From Cucumis sativus (Eukaryota; Streptophyta; Magnoliopsida; Cucurbitales; Cucurbitaceae), in the NCBI RefSeq assembly GCF_000004075.3, contig NC_026656.2, positions 18,176,607-18,240,606 of the forward strand: a DNA stretch of 64,000 bases, given 5' to 3'. A program made the translations under genes and the position numbers. How positions within the stretch are numbered: position 1 is the first letter of the stretch; each line of letters opens with the position of its first letter. The notes under the pieces are model-generated. The model was not told the origin of the DNA, did no database searches, and worked only from the letters and a program-made list of their open reading frames with translations. Below are positions 38,712 through 51,120 of this stretch, piece after piece.

Positions 38712-41700
38712 TTCTTCTTCTCTATATTAGGGCTTTGTGAAGGCGCCAAGTGTCGGCTGTCGCTTCCCATCTATCTCCATATTTTATTATTATTATTATT
38801 ATTATTCATTTTCTTTTCTCACTGATTTTCTTTTCTTTTAAATATTAGGTTTGAAGACAATGAACGATCTTTGCGTTTAAATTACTTTAAATACTTTGAA
38901 TATGGATTTAAAATAAATGGAAAAGTGGGCCACCTCTCCTCCAAGATGATGAGCCTTGACGTGAAAATCATCCAATTGTTTCTCGCAACGTGTGTTCATA
39001 TCCACCGTCCACGTTTTTTGGCATTGCAATCCCTCTCCCCCTTTTTTCTTTCTTTCTCAGTGGGTATGCTTCGTACAGTGCACATGATCCACTCGAGAAT
39101 AAATCCCCTACTCCTCACACCACTCCATGACTTTCATGCTCCCCACCCACACCCACTCTTTCACTCTCCTTTTTAACTTTATCCTTTCTTTTATTCATTT
39201 TATGCCCTAAATTTCCCTCTCTTTAATCTCAACAAAATATATGTCTAACTAAACTACTCCAATTAATGCGTGGAGTTTATGATACAAACGAAAGAGATTG
39301 ATTGTATTTATAAAATAATGAATAAGTTATTTCATTGTACTAATTCAAATCAACATTTTGAATGGTTGCCAACGCATTTTATTTTTTGAGATGGGAAATT
39401 GAAATTGTGTGCACCCATAAAGTAGTGTTAAAAAGTATAGTTAAAAGAATAAAATATAGAAAAGAAAGGTTGATGGTAATAGTATATATAATTCAAATGT
39501 GGGGTTTTAATGTTGCGTGGAAGAGTATGGTTGGTTAAAATATAATAATGGGAAAGGGAAGGGAATGGTGTGTGTTAGTTTACGTGATTATTTTTGTCCA
39601 TTTGTGCGTTTGGAGATCCCGATAAGCTTAAAAACCCTAAATAAATAAAAACCCACGCAGTAACGCACACTTTCCTCTAAATTCCAAATCCTTTAAATCT
39701 TCTCCTCTCTTTCTTTATATATACTTTCTCGTTCACATACAAAAATACTTACTTTCAAATTCATTAAATTTGTATACAGATAATATGAAATTATTAATTC
39801 TATAAATTAATTTCACTTTATCATAAATTTCATTAGTATTTTGTTGCAACTCAAACAAATTTCTATGACATTAGAGGAAGAGCTCTCCAACTATTTTATT
39901 GAATGAATATGTTTTAGTTGTGACTTAATTTGGCTAACAATCTCATAATATCCATCAAACATGCAGTTGATGAACTTGACAACTATACTATATATAGTAA
40001 AAAATGTCAACCATTATTTTTTCATATTAAATTCTTTAGTTTAAATCATACATTCATTTTTATATTTGTAAGTTTATATCATTTTAACTACTTTTCCTCT
40101 TAAAACATCAAATTTGGATTTTTTTTTTTATCAAATTTTAAAAAATTACAAATTTGGTATGTTTTCTCTTAAGAACCTACCTTCAAGTCCTTCATATTCT
40201 TCTTCACCCCATTTATGTCTCTCGTAGAAATTAAATTTGGATTGAAACATGTTTTAATCGAACAAAGAACCATGTCAGTGTTTAGAAACATAGCAAATTA
40301 AAATGGATGAAAACAAAAACAAAAGCCTCCATTTTAGCTAAATAAAAACTTGGTATTAGATCTCCCAAAATTGATAATTGTTTTTGTAGAATATTACAAA
40401 TTTATGCATTAAATAAGTTATACAGTGGGAATTAGAAGATTTAGTTTATATTTTATTTTGATATGTAAACCTCCATAAGGTAAAAGTTAATGATACGTAG
40501 AATAATTAAACTAAAAACCATCCATCCATCTTGATTCTAATATAGATATAGCTAAAAGAAACTATCCTACTGTACTACATTAATTGTGAATATATAATGA
40601 GTTTGATACTTATGACAAACCATTACATTACTATAGACATATTGAAAACAATATATTATGTATTTGTTTGTTTAAATAATTAACAACACTAACCAATAGT
40701 GAATTATGAGTTAAAACAAAAAAGAAGGGGGTTAGTGGGTTGAAGCATAGGAGTAGGAAAGTGAAATTAATTAGTTGGGAAAACTAGAATTAGGAATGAG
40801 ATTAATAATAAAAAGAGTGATAAGTTAATGATTGGATGAATGGGAAAGATGATATATATATATATATATAAAGAAAGGGTTTGAAGGGAAGAAAAAATAA
40901 ATTAAAAAGAAAGAAGCATCTTCCAACCTAACTTCTATCTGTAAATGTGCATTGGGTCCTACCTCCCACCTATTAATTAAATATTTATTCAATTACTCTT
41001 TTTCTTTTTTCTTTTTTCCTTTTCTAAATAGTAATAATAATAAAGAAAAAAAGGATTCATAATGAATGGATTAAGTTGTTACTTACACGACAGTGAATTG
41101 GGGGAAAAGAAAGCAACGTGGCAGGCATTAATTGGTCTGTGAGGCTGTCTACATTTGGTATGAAAAGGGAAAGTAATAAGAAGTCAAATATTTATAAGTA
41201 TTTGCTAAAAAACCCTCTAATGCTCTTTCACCTTTCCATTCCATTCCCACCCTTTATTTTCTAATTAACAAATTAATTTATTATTATTATATATATAAAT
41301 ATATATTTGTGTGTGGTAATAAATTACTGTTTATTAAATGGTGAAAATATTCTTATTATTATCTTGTTTATTTAATACAATCAATAAATTAATAAGTTAA
41401 ACATAAGATTGTGACACATATTTTGATTAGTGTCAAAATCATTATGCAAAGGTATATAATAACAACCACCATTTCAACTAATATGTGTTTCTTTTTTTAA
41501 TGAGGAAAAAGGCAAACTTTTCTCTCTAAAAGGAAGATTTTCGAAATTCCGTTGGTTAACGGAACCAACAAAACGGGATATTTCAGTTTTACCGAACAAT
41601 TCGGCCTGCTTTTAATTGGATTACCATTTATTTAAAAACTTTTGGGCTTTTATGGGCCTCTCTATTCATAACGGAAATTGACACCAATACTATCAAAAAT

Positions 41701-44700
41701 TCACAATATCATCCATCCTTTGTTCTTAATAATTTGTATATACACCTAATAAGTTCTCTCTGTGTAACAAAAATTAATAGGTTTTAGATTATATGTGATT
41801 TGTCAATTAATAGGATTCACCTATTCTGATTATTCATCGTGTAGCTGTTAAATTAAAGTTAATAATAGCTTAATTATTAACGATTGAAAAACTATTTAGT
41901 CAAATGAACGTTACATTTTCTGAATTGGTGGGATGAGATTATATCAATTAACAACAAAATGCAACAATTTCCATGCATGCATGTCTACTTTTGGCAATCT
42001 TAACTACATAAAATATATTGAAAGCTTTGATTAGTTGTAATTAATTAATTTAATCAAATCTTCCACAGCTCAAACAATAATACTTGTACCTCGAACTCAC
42101 CATCAACGAAAGACCAACATATATAGAACGAGAAGAACGAATTAATTTCTACGTAACCTTTTTTAAATTACAAAAAAACTTTATAATTATTATAATTCGT
42201 ATTTTCTGGCATGACTTTTCACTTATTATTTAGATATAGTTGCTGAGATTTGTGTCTTGGAGCCCTTTGTATTATTCCTTAACCCAAATTTGAAGGCATG
42301 CATGGCTAATTTGAGCAAGAAAATAAAATTTAAAACATTGGTTGAGAAGCTCTCATAGTTTACTTCCCTTTCTTTAATTACAAGAAATAAATCGTAAGCA
42401 ATCTTAGCGTAGGTTATTTTGTTCGGTATTCTTTTCCATGTAAATATATTTGTATATTTTGTGTGTCAATCACATAGGCTTAATTATTATTATTTTCAAG
42501 CCTCAAATAGAGCTTACATTAATTAATGGACAATGATTGATTGACTGACTTGAAAAGCTTTATTCTGGCTAAGTCAAATATGTGAAATATGTAACTTTTC
42601 ATTAAGATTCTAATGTATGAGAAAAATACTAGAACAAAAATTACAAAAAAGATTAATTAAGAGTAATAGAAAAGGAGCTGTTGTAATAATGCATGAGAGG
42701 ATGACCATAAAAACAGCTAACATCTTTCCAAATCTTGGAATTATTGCTACTTACATGATGTTCTTAAAACTTGTAATTTATATAATGATTTCATAAGGTT
42801 TGTTTGCATTGACTTGACAAAAAATATATGTTTAAAAATTAATCTACACATACATACAAAAGGTTAGTTTATCTCTCTTCCCTTATTACTACTGTATAAA
42901 AATATATAGTTTGATTAGTAAGCTAAAATTGTTACAGAAACATTGAATGTTGTTTTCTATTTTAAAAAAGACTGGACATGGAATGTTCTATTAATTAAAT
43001 ATTATATTGAGTTCAAATTAAATGAAAAAAATAATCTAAGATTTTATGAATAAAAAACAATTATCTGGAGTACAGAATTGGACGAAGCTTCCTCAATATG
43101 CAGTGAAACCTTTCTACATACTTAATTAAGTCGAATGTAATCTATGAAAATGATTGAAAACTTTATGATTTAGGTTAAAGTATGTAAACTTTGTGTGATG
43201 TAAGTCTCTCAAATTTATTGGTTTGGACCTAGAACACTTGATGTTAGACGCTACAAATTTATAAGTTTAACACACATTTCATTAATCTAAATTTCGAACA
43301 TCGTACATATTTATAGATTCGTAAATTTTCACTTTTTATTAGTTGGATAGATTTTGTACTCGATGAATTTGTATTATAAAATTTAAAACTAGGCATGAGT
43401 CTCGTACAAGTTCTACTCCTATTAGATACTATATATATATATATATTAAAGTTTGTTATAATTTTTTAAATAGGTTTAAAAAATTAAACTTTATGTTTTA
43501 TGAGAAATTCATTATAGTTTTTATGAATATGTTTGAAATTTATTGGATACAAAGTTGTTGGTAGGTTATATATATATATCTATTATTAAAAAATTTCCAA
43601 GACATTGTTAGTTTAAAAAATAAAAGATACTATTTCCAAAATTTAAAAACTATTTATGTTAATATAAGTATGTATGTACGTATGCATAGAGGTCATTTGC
43701 TTTATACTTTTATTGTTTGTGTGGAAGAATTGCCTAAGGAATTTATAGTTGCTTAATTAAATGCAATAATGGTTCAATCAACTACAACTTTTCTTAGTTT
43801 AAAATATGTGTGTGTGTGTGAGACGGTCATGAAAGAGAAAGGTAAAATTCCTATCTTTGTATGATAATCTATATGTTTAGTTGATCATCCATAACCTAAA
43901 TTCGTTACTAATTTTTCTTTTCAAAAGTTCTTAGTCTTATTGATTCATCCCTAAATATTTTTAGTTTTCTTTGTAAGTTTTTATTAGAGAGATGAGAATC
44001 ATGACTTACCATCTTGACTTATTTTTTTTTAATCTAAAAAGACATCTTTCCCGTTTCTATTTTCAAAATTTCTTTCTTTTCAATATTTGTAAATATAGCA
44101 AAAATAAAATTGAAACTATCTACAAAATATAACAAAAAAAAAAAAAATCAAATTTGCTTAAGTCAATTTAGTTTTCTTTCTACGGTAAATAGTTTCAATA
44201 TTTTTTTTAAAATTTGTGTTTATTGGAAAAGAAATTTTGTAGAGGAGTGAAGGGAGAAATCTTCAATGATGGACGATCTCGAAATTGGTTTTGTAGACAA
44301 TGAACATCACCTAAGAATTCATTTGTATTGATTTGAGAAAAAATAATATTTTTTAAAAAAAGACTCGATGTTAATTTAGTATCTCAAACTTACAACTAAG
44401 AACTAAGTTTGTGGAAAATTTAGTAAGTATGATTGAAAAACGGTTTGTTTCAGATTGATTTTAGAAATCAACCTAAGCAAATTAAACTATTCACGTAAAA
44501 AAATGTGAACTCCAAATTTATTATATATTTTTGTCAAACAACTAAAAAATTGTCACGCCATAGATATAAAATGTACATTTTTTCTTTGGAAGAAAACAAG
44601 AACTCCACATATAGGGAAAAAGATTACATTTTTTAAGAGAAAAATTGGGAGAGAGAAAAAAACAAATTTTGTAAAGCAGAATTCTTGCTTAGACTACGCT

Positions 44701-45250
44701 ACAAATTTTTTTACAACCATCATTTTCTTTTCTCTCTTTTGTTTTTGGAAAACGAAAGTCTCTCTTCTTCATGCATCAAACTGTAACTTACATTGTAATA
44801 TACGATCTGTTAGCATATGAAATATCATTGGCAGATTCTTAGTTCATCCATATACCTACCTGTGTATATACTCCAGTCCCTCTTCTTTCAAGTTGACTTC
44901 GAAAAAGACTAAATAAATGTTAATACAAAGGAAAGTGTTTGGAAGTTTCACATTATACATATCCCCTTCTTGTTTTTAATTAACAACCACTGTCAAGCTG
45001 CAGAAATTTGCATAGATTTGCTTTCATTCACACCCCCTCCCGACTCTCTTTCTTTCATCAAAGTCATTAAATTTGAAACTTTCAAGTTGAAATCAAATAC
45101 TTCAATCTCAAGAAATGACTAATTCTTTAATTTAATTGTTTTTACATGACTTTCATTATTTCTATATATGTGTATTATTATAATTAATTATATGTCAATT
45201 TCACAGCTTCCATAGCTAAATTGACTTCCATTTTGATTCAGTCAATCTTT
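38712..45250. other. ABF upstream region followed by gene-poor intergenic DNA
   Basis: The first 500 bp or so are probably leader and promoter of the minus-strand ABF gene, with a less AT-rich patch at 38920-39160. The rest to 45250 is AT-rich with only short biased frames. No RNA gene or transposon terminus was recognised. Confidence 0.55.
38785..38806. repeat. (TTA)n microsatellite
   Basis: ATT/TTA trinucleotide run upstream of the ABF-like gene. Confidence 0.9.
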
Positions 45251-45261
45251 CCCATTAGTTC

Positions 45262-45268
45262 TATAAAT
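45262..45268 (+). promoter_or_regulatory. TATA box of GLR gene A
   Basis: TATAAAT 82 bp upstream of the gene A start codon. Genes B and D have TATA-like boxes at almost the same distance. Confidence 0.6.
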
Positions 45269-45343
45269 CAAATCATACCATTCACTGATCCAATCTGATC
45301 GATCTCCCCACACACTTTTACTGGGAAAAAAATAAGATTAAAA

Positions 45344-48300
45344 ATGGCAAAATTTGTTCATCCTTATAGCTTTTGCAGTCTTTTCTTCTTTCTTGGATTA
45401 TTGCTCTTGTTGGGCTCATCTCAAGCTTATACAAGCAAAAATGAATTCAAATGTAAAACGAATTTGGCAACTAAGAGCACAAGAATTGGAGTGGTTTTTG
45501 ACAGTGGGTCTCAAATTGGGAAGCAACAGATTGTGGCAATGAAAATGGCTTTAAGACGTTTTCATTTTTCTTCATGTGCGAACAGCTTGGAGCTTCTCCT
45601 TCATGATTCTCATGCCAATTTCAACAATTCATATGCTTCTTCTTCTGGTAATAATTAATTTCTTCATTTCTTTTTGAAGTTTAGTTTCCTTTACATACTG
45701 CTCATAATTACTAGAAAATGCTAGTTACATTATGTATTATATATATCATCCTTTACTCTTTCTAGCCTTGCTTTTTCTTAAGCTGGGCTTCCTTCTAAAG
45801 AATTATTCATATTTCACTAGTGATATTTTAATGGTAAATTTGAGAGGTTTCAAAGGGGCACAGTACATTATTTTACATTTGCAATTACAATTTGGTTCTC
45901 TCTTTTGATAATGGTAACAATTTAGTTGTTCTTATACTTAATTAATTAAACAGTCTCTATTATATGGAGATTTTTGTAAGATTTAATGGGGTTTTCTACT
46001 TGATCAATAAATGTAGTTGATGACGAAAATAAAGTGTTTGAAATTAAACTTCAAAAATGAAATAATTACATAATAAAAATTACACCCTTTACGTGAGTTA
46101 ATTGCTAAGCACTGATATTTATAAATTAAACTGAGATGCTTCTTCTATAATAACGAAGAAATCAAAGTGGTTTTTCCATCCTTTAAATTTCATTTTCTAA
46201 AACTTTAGAATCAGTAAGAATGATTTCATCTCAAAGTTTTGAAAATATCTTATCTTGTTAAAAAAGATACATAAGTTTTTTGTTGAGGTCATATTCAAGA
46301 TGATGAGATGTTGCAACGTTTTAAACAATATATAAGTTATCTTATTCTGCACCAATAAATTATAAGATAAAACGACATATATATATATATATTTAATCTA
46401 ATTTTAATTCTAAAATTATAACAGATAGTACTATTATTTTGGGTATAATTATGTGATCAGATGAAAGCAAAAATGAAAATTATTAATAAAGTAACATATT
46501 ACGTGGAAAGAAAAAAACTCCATCTATGTAAAGAAAATCATGGATATATCTAAAAGAGAAGTACTTGGACGGCTAGAATAATTACACGATTTTCTAATTG
46601 AAATTGACTCTTCATTTAAATAATTAATATCTGCAAATAGAAAGAAAATCATCAAGTGGGGGCATAAAAATCTACATAATATTTAATAACCTTAGATTTT
46701 TTCAAAATGATTTTTTTAGTACATCACATATCAAGTTGTTAACATTGCTTCTTTTATCATGTTAATTACGTCACAGTTATTAATTCTTTTCTTATATATT
46801 TTATGTAAGTCAATCGATTGGATGATGTAAAGAAAAAGTAAAATGGTAACTTCTTTTCCACAGCTTTGGATTTGATTACGAAGGGAGAAGTCAAAGCAAT
46901 TGTTGGATTAGTGAAAAAACAAGATTTGACTGTCATCTCTGACCATGAAATTTCTGTCGAAATTCCCATTGTTTCAACCTCACATGAACAATTACAAACA
47001 CTAAGAATCCCATATTTGATTCAAATGGCCAATACTGACAATGATATCACCTACCCCATTCACTGTATTGCTTCAATTCTCTCCCATTTTCAATGCCTCC
47101 CGAAGGTTACGATCTTTTATCAAATCACAAACGATCCTTCACTCTCACTCCATCGTTTCTTCGATTCGTTTTTACCTGCTGGCGTAGAGGTTGAGCACCG
47201 TCTCGCTCTCTCGTCGGCTTCCAATCAAGAAATAGTGATTGAACAGGAATTGACAAGGCTTATGAACAACCAAAGGAGTAGGAATTTTATAATTACACAG
47301 CTTTCTCTGGAGCTGGTTGATCTTCTTCTAACAAAAGCAAAGAAATTGAACATGGTTGGAAATGGGTATACTTGGATTATCTCACATGAAGTTTTTGACC
47401 TAATTTCCTATTTAGATTCTTCTTCTTCCCTATTGAGCAAAATGGAAGGGGTTATTGGGTTTGGTACTTATTTCAATGACTCAAGAAAGTCCTTTAAAAG
47501 CTTTGAAACAAAGTTTAAGAAGATTTATAGATTAGAATATCCGCAAGAAGAAGAGCCAACAAAAGCAAGTATCTTTGCCATTCGAGCTTATGATGCAGCT
47601 CGTAACATTATCAGAGCCATGGAAAGGTTGGGAGATGAAAATTTAAGATCAAGTAGTAAACAACTAATGGATAAAATTTTAGAGAGCAATTTTGAAGGGG
47701 TTAGTGGAATGGTGAAATTCTCCAAGAAAAATGGGATGTTAATATCTGAATCACCAAACTTCAAAATCGTTAAAGTGGTGGATCAAACCTACAAAGAGGT
47801 GGGTTTTTGGACACCCAACTTAGGTTTTGTTGAGAATTATGTGGAAATTATTAGTAAAACCACCACTAAATTAGTTAAACACAGCAAGGGAAATTTGAGA
47901 AAAAATTTGAGTGTTGGAGATTTGTCAAGGCCAAAGACATCATCGAGTGAAAATTTCGATAATCATCATAGCAAAAAAAAGTTCAAATTTGCAGTTCCTG
48001 AGGACGCAGCATGCAAAGAATTTGTTAAAGTGAGCCAACATTTGAATGGAAATTACATCACTGGATTTGCCGTTACCTTATTTAGGGCTGTTATGAATAA
48101 TATTAACATGTCAGAATTCTCGGACTATGAATTGGTTCCTCTTAAGGGCACATACAATAAGATGATAGAGGATGTCTCCAAAAAGGTAACCAACTCAAAA
48201 CCTTACACTATATAAATATAATTCATTATTACTCTTATTTAATGAAATGCATTCGACGTAGTTAGTCTCGGGAGTTGTGAAAGTTTTATTTTCTCTTTCA

Positions 48301-49550
48301 TATTTTGTTTTTAACATTTGGTTTCAGTTCTTTTTTTTAAAAAATTGTGCTTATGTTATATTGTCGTCGGTAGATTTTTTTTGGAGCTGTTGGAGATATC
48401 GGTATATTAGCACAACGCTATAAACATGTGGATTACACGGTATCATATTTAGAGACAGAGATTGTGATGGTGGTGCAACAAAAAGATGATAAATGGAAAA
48501 AGATATGGGCTTTCATGGGGGCTTTTCAACTTACAATGTGGCTCTTAATACCCACAATGCACCTTTTTATTTCCTTCGTTATTTGGTTGATTGAACGCCA
48601 AAATAACCCAGAGTTGGAGGGTGTTGGAAACATGTTGTGGTTTTCTATTTCCATCGTATTTTACATGCACAGTAAGTTCTCTACTCATCCACTTTCCCTT
48701 TTAAACTATAACATCGATGATATTAAATAAAATTCATTAATGATTTGATCACATTTGACCCAATTGAACTATTTGTGAAACAATAGTTTTTGGAATGTCA
48801 TAATGCAGGAGAACCAGTGAAGAACGGGATGGCTCGATTGGTGTTAGGGCCATGGTTGTTTGCGATACTAGTGATAACGGCAAGTTTCACTGCGAGTTTG
48901 GCCTCGATGATGACGAACTCTTGGCTTCGACCATCAGTGCCGGATGTCGAAACGCTGAGAAAGATGGGCCATAACGTAGGGTGCAACACCAACTCTTTCA
49001 TATGCAGTTATCTCGCTGATACCCTAAAATTTGACCCTGAAAAAATAAAGAAGATAGACTTGGTAGATGAATACCCAAAGGCATTTGAGAGTGGTACCAT
49101 TAAGGCTGCTTTCTTCATAAGCCCCCATGCTAGGGTATATCTTGCAAAAAACTGCAAAGGGTACACCAAAGGAGTTTCCTCTTTCAAGCTAAGCGGCATA
49201 GGCTTTGTGAGTTTGTTTTTATTTGTCTCTAACTTACAAAAAATCTGAATTTTATATATTTTTAGTCCCTCAAATTTGGAATGATCGAACTGTAGGCTAT
49301 GGAAAAGGGGTCGGAGCTTGCTTCAAGGGTTTCGGCATCAATTGTGGAATTAACGGAAACGAACGAGATACCACAATTCGAATCCAACGTGCTTGCCTCT
49401 TTCAATTGTTCTTCAAATGGCAAAGGAGATGGGGTGGGATTAGGACCTGAGCCTTTCATGGGCCTATTCATCATTTGTGGCTCTATTGCCTTTTTGGTTT
49501 TGATATATATGGCCTCTCAATTCATGAGAACGATTCTGAAGTCCGTTTGA
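45344..49550 (+). CDS. glutamate receptor-like channel, GLR gene A
   Basis: Five exons, 45344-45647, 46864-48185, 48374-48671, 48809-49206 and 49296-49550, join without a stop into 858 residues. A hydrophobic signal peptide (about 1-28) precedes the amino-terminal domain (RIGVVFDSGSQIGKQQ). S1 starts near 474 (KFKFAVPEDAACKEF), with the ligand-carboxylate Arg at about 557 in DIGILAQR. M1 is about 597-615, the pore loop 628-640 (GNMLWFSISIVFYMH), M3 650-676 (ARLVLGPWLF, then ITASFTASLASMMT), S2 to about 820 and M4 829-848. It resembles clade 2 GLRs, which are amino-acid-gated cation channels in other plants. Oddities: the S2 site that normally reads roughly DE-x-PY is AAFFISPHARV, and the usual FP after GIGF/GMGF is ME (AMEKGSEL). 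The start was chosen because it precedes the signal peptide and follows a TATA box at a normal distance. Confidence 0.9.
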
Positions 49551-51030
49551 GCTTAGTTTTTCCTTTTCTTTCGTTTCTCCACCGTATGTAATCAAAAGTT
49601 ACATTCACAATGTATATGTCTATGTTAAGTTGAGCTAAACGATTATAAATAAACCTTTTGCAATTTTTTAAATGAAATAGTTATCCATATAACAATTAGA
49701 TTTAAAATGACAAGTATATAACAATATCTATTAAAGTTTCTAAATAATTAAAATATATCACTCATATATCATGTTAGAAATATTGATAGATCATAATAAC
49801 GTAAGTCTATCGTTAATAGATTTTGTTACCTTTACAATTTTTTTTAAAAATATTGTTATATGCTCAATTACTATTTCTAAAATTGCCATCAATTATACAT
49901 TTACGTTAATATTAAATTTATAAAAATATTAAATATTAAAATATTAAAGAAAAATATCAACAAAAGTCTAATGATGTGTTTGTAATTTATGTTTAGGTAC
50001 TCCTAAGTTATTCTATCTACGTATGTGTTTTTAGGAGTTTTAAAAAATAGCAAATGTGACCAAATATTTAAAACCGATAGAATTCAAAGTTTTGTAAATA
50101 TTTAAATTTATTTTACTATTTAAAAAAAATATTTTTTTTCTTATATAAACATAGAATCGTTTAGATTTTTTATATATAAAACTTTTCAATTATACCATAA
50201 TTTTGTAAATAAATCAATAACCAATTATTTTTTTTTTACTAATTTTGTTTTAAAAGGCCCTAATTGAATAGTTAATCACATAGGATGAACTTAGTATTAA
50301 TACACCATAGTTTAAAACATATTTTAATTTAGGAAAGTAAATATTTTTATAGCGACAAGACTTCAATGATCACTTGGTTCTTAGTTCTAAATTGCCCCCA
50401 ACACCCAAGCAAGGATTCAAACCCTAGCTTGAGAACGAGGGCAGCAGCAACACATATCTATAAACTTACCTACGCTAAGTCAAGACGATCAAGGTTTGAT
50501 CTTTTCAACTTAAATATATTAAAATTTGCTAAAATAATAGTTTTGTTAATGTTATTCCTAGTACATATATTAAAATTATATATATTAGAATTAGCTAGGA
50601 AAATATGTATGCACCCATTTGGGTCCATGCATGTCCATCTCAGCCTTTCCCACATTTCCAAAACCCCTCTTAAATTAATAGTTGACTTAGGAAGTTAAAT
50701 ACAAATTACGAAACCCCTTCGAATTTTCCTTCTTTAATTCTATATATAATTACTGTTAAATTTACAGAATTGACTCATTACTATGTTTTCATTTGAATTA
50801 TCTCTCACTCTCACTCATTATCTCTTAACAAGTCATGATTTTGAAATTTTGACTAGTCTTTCAAGATGTTCCATCAAAATTATATATTAAATTCAAGTCC
50901 GAAGATTTTACGAATTTTATATGAATAATTTCAATGCATATATTAATTGAATCCCAAATTGGCATTTAATAATACAGCTTACTAAATGCTGATGGAATTT
51001 AGAATTTTATCTGCCCCAACTTCTCATATA
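49551..51030. other. intergenic spacer between GLR genes A and B
   Basis: AT-rich, containing the gene A 3' UTR and the gene B promoter. A 110-codon frame at 50366-50698 has no recognisable family. No tRNA despite a CAAGGATTCAAACCC stretch near 50408. Confidence 0.6.
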
Positions 51031-51037
51031 AACTACT

Positions 51038-51045
51038 ATAAAATA
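51038..51045 (+). promoter_or_regulatory. TATA box of GLR gene B
   Basis: TATAAAAT 83 bp upstream of the gene B start codon, mirroring gene A. Confidence 0.6.
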
Positions 51046-51120
51046 TCTCAAGTTCCACTGTGTATGTATCCTTCATCATAAACTGCTATACTTGTAACTT
51101 GACTCAAAGAAGAAAAAAAA

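Noticed and set aside
50405..50440. Possible tRNA T-arm (GATTCAAACCC)
   Set aside because: No matching D-arm, anticodon stem or acceptor stem within 80 bp on either strand.
50366..50698. 110-codon frame between GLR A and B
   Set aside because: No GLR or other family similarity; composition like the surrounding intergenic DNA.
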